Below, one piece after another: positions 6,378 to 6,579 of a DNA stretch of 6,579 bases. Source of the stretch: CAZYPH01 sp964649095 (GTDB taxonomy: Bacteria > Bdellovibrionota > UBA1018 > UBA923); the NCBI GenBank assembly GCA_964649095.1, contig CAZYPH010000120.1, positions 1-6,579 of the forward strand, given 5' to 3'. Below the pieces are notes generated by a model. The model ran no database searches and was not told the DNA's origin. It was given only the letters and a program-made list of their open reading frames with translations. The translations under genes were made by a program, and so were the position numbers. The number at the start of each line of letters is the position of its first letter. Positions within the stretch are counted from its first letter, which is position 1.

Positions 6378-6579
6378 CTACTCGGGCCGTTTAGATTGTA
6401 CTCTTAAACCCAACTCGGCTTTGACGACCCAGACCCACCACAGACTGATTAACGATAGAATGGGTCGCATCAACACTACGTCAAAAGTCATCACTTGCGC
6501 TGCCACAAAAACAATTAATACCCAGAAGGTTTTACTGCGAGCGACCGTTGAGCGAAACATCAAATGCAAGAGATAACCC
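6378..6579 (-). CDS. C-terminal fragment of a membrane protein (5' end outside window), possibly a second Wzy/WaaL-like protein
   Basis: The frame is open from the right edge to a TAG at 6378, giving 66 complete codons; no in-frame stop lies upstream within the window, so this is taken as the end of a longer gene rather than a small ORF. A TTG (6569) and an ATG (6560) in frame are therefore probably internal. The visible part starts with a basic segment (FRSTVARSK), then two hydrophobic stretches (TFWVLIVFVAAQVMTF and ILSLISLWWVWVV) separated by DVVLMRP, and ends in a charged tail. A short FD..L..RP..  turn between two final helices is common at the end of O-antigen ligase/polymerase-like proteins, but the fragment has no diagnostic motif, so this is a weak inference. 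It stops 22 bases before the ligase-like gene on the same strand, suggesting the same operon. Confidence 0.6.
   Translation of the reverse strand, partial: GYLLHLMFRSTVARSKTFWVLIVFVAAQVMTFDVVLMRPILSLISLWWVWVVKAELGLRVQSKRPE

Noticed and set aside
6265..6576. Plus-strand ORF of about 103 codons at the right edge
   Set aside because: It is antisense to the start of the ligase-like gene and to the partial membrane protein gene; its product is low-complexity and without recognisable features.
1..6579. Mobile element, tRNA, CRISPR array or phage genes
   Set aside because: I saw no transposase, integrase, terminal inverted repeats, regularly spaced repeats or cloverleaf-like sequence; every large stretch is explained by polysaccharide genes or the secreted protein.

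Overview
The window is a piece of a surface-polysaccharide (O-antigen, exopolysaccharide or capsule) biosynthesis locus from a Gram-negative bacterium, most likely a gammaproteobacterium. The grounds are a WecE/RffA-type sugar aminotransferase, a WecG/TagA/CpsF glycosyltransferase, a WbaP/WcaJ-type initiating phosphotransferase and a WaaL/Wzy-type polytopic membrane protein. Composition is moderately AT-rich by eye. I cannot name a genus.

Layout, read right to left because most genes are on the minus strand: the C-terminal end of a membrane protein cut by the right edge (6378-6579); an O-antigen ligase/polymerase-like protein (4886-6355); a polyprenyl-phosphate sugar phosphotransferase (3422-4870); a WcaE-like family 2 glycosyltransferase on the plus strand, the only gene facing the other way (2665-3465); a GT26-family glycosyltransferase (about 1768-2583); a WecE-like aminotransferase overlapping it by 4 bases (614-1771); and the N-terminal part of an unrecognised secreted protein cut by the left edge (1-527). 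The right-hand minus genes are 22 and 15 bases apart, so they look like one operon. The GT26 and WecE genes form a coupled pair. The plus-strand glycosyltransferase sits between these blocks, diverging from one and overlapping the other tail-to-tail by 44 bases.

Likely joint function (inference): the phosphotransferase loads the first sugar phosphate on undecaprenyl phosphate at the inner membrane. The GT2 and GT26 enzymes add further sugars on the cytoplasmic face. WecE makes dTDP-4-amino-4,6-dideoxygalactose (dTDP-Fuc4N) as a building block. The WaaL/Wzy-type protein polymerises or transfers the glycan in the periplasm. Flippase, chain-length regulator, export proteins, the dTDP-glucose pathway enzymes (RmlA/RmlB) and an N-acetyltransferase for Fuc4N are not in the window.

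I saw no tRNA, rRNA, CRISPR, insertion sequence or convincing terminator. The families are known; the least explained items are the secreted protein at the left edge and the inverted, overlapping glycosyltransferase.
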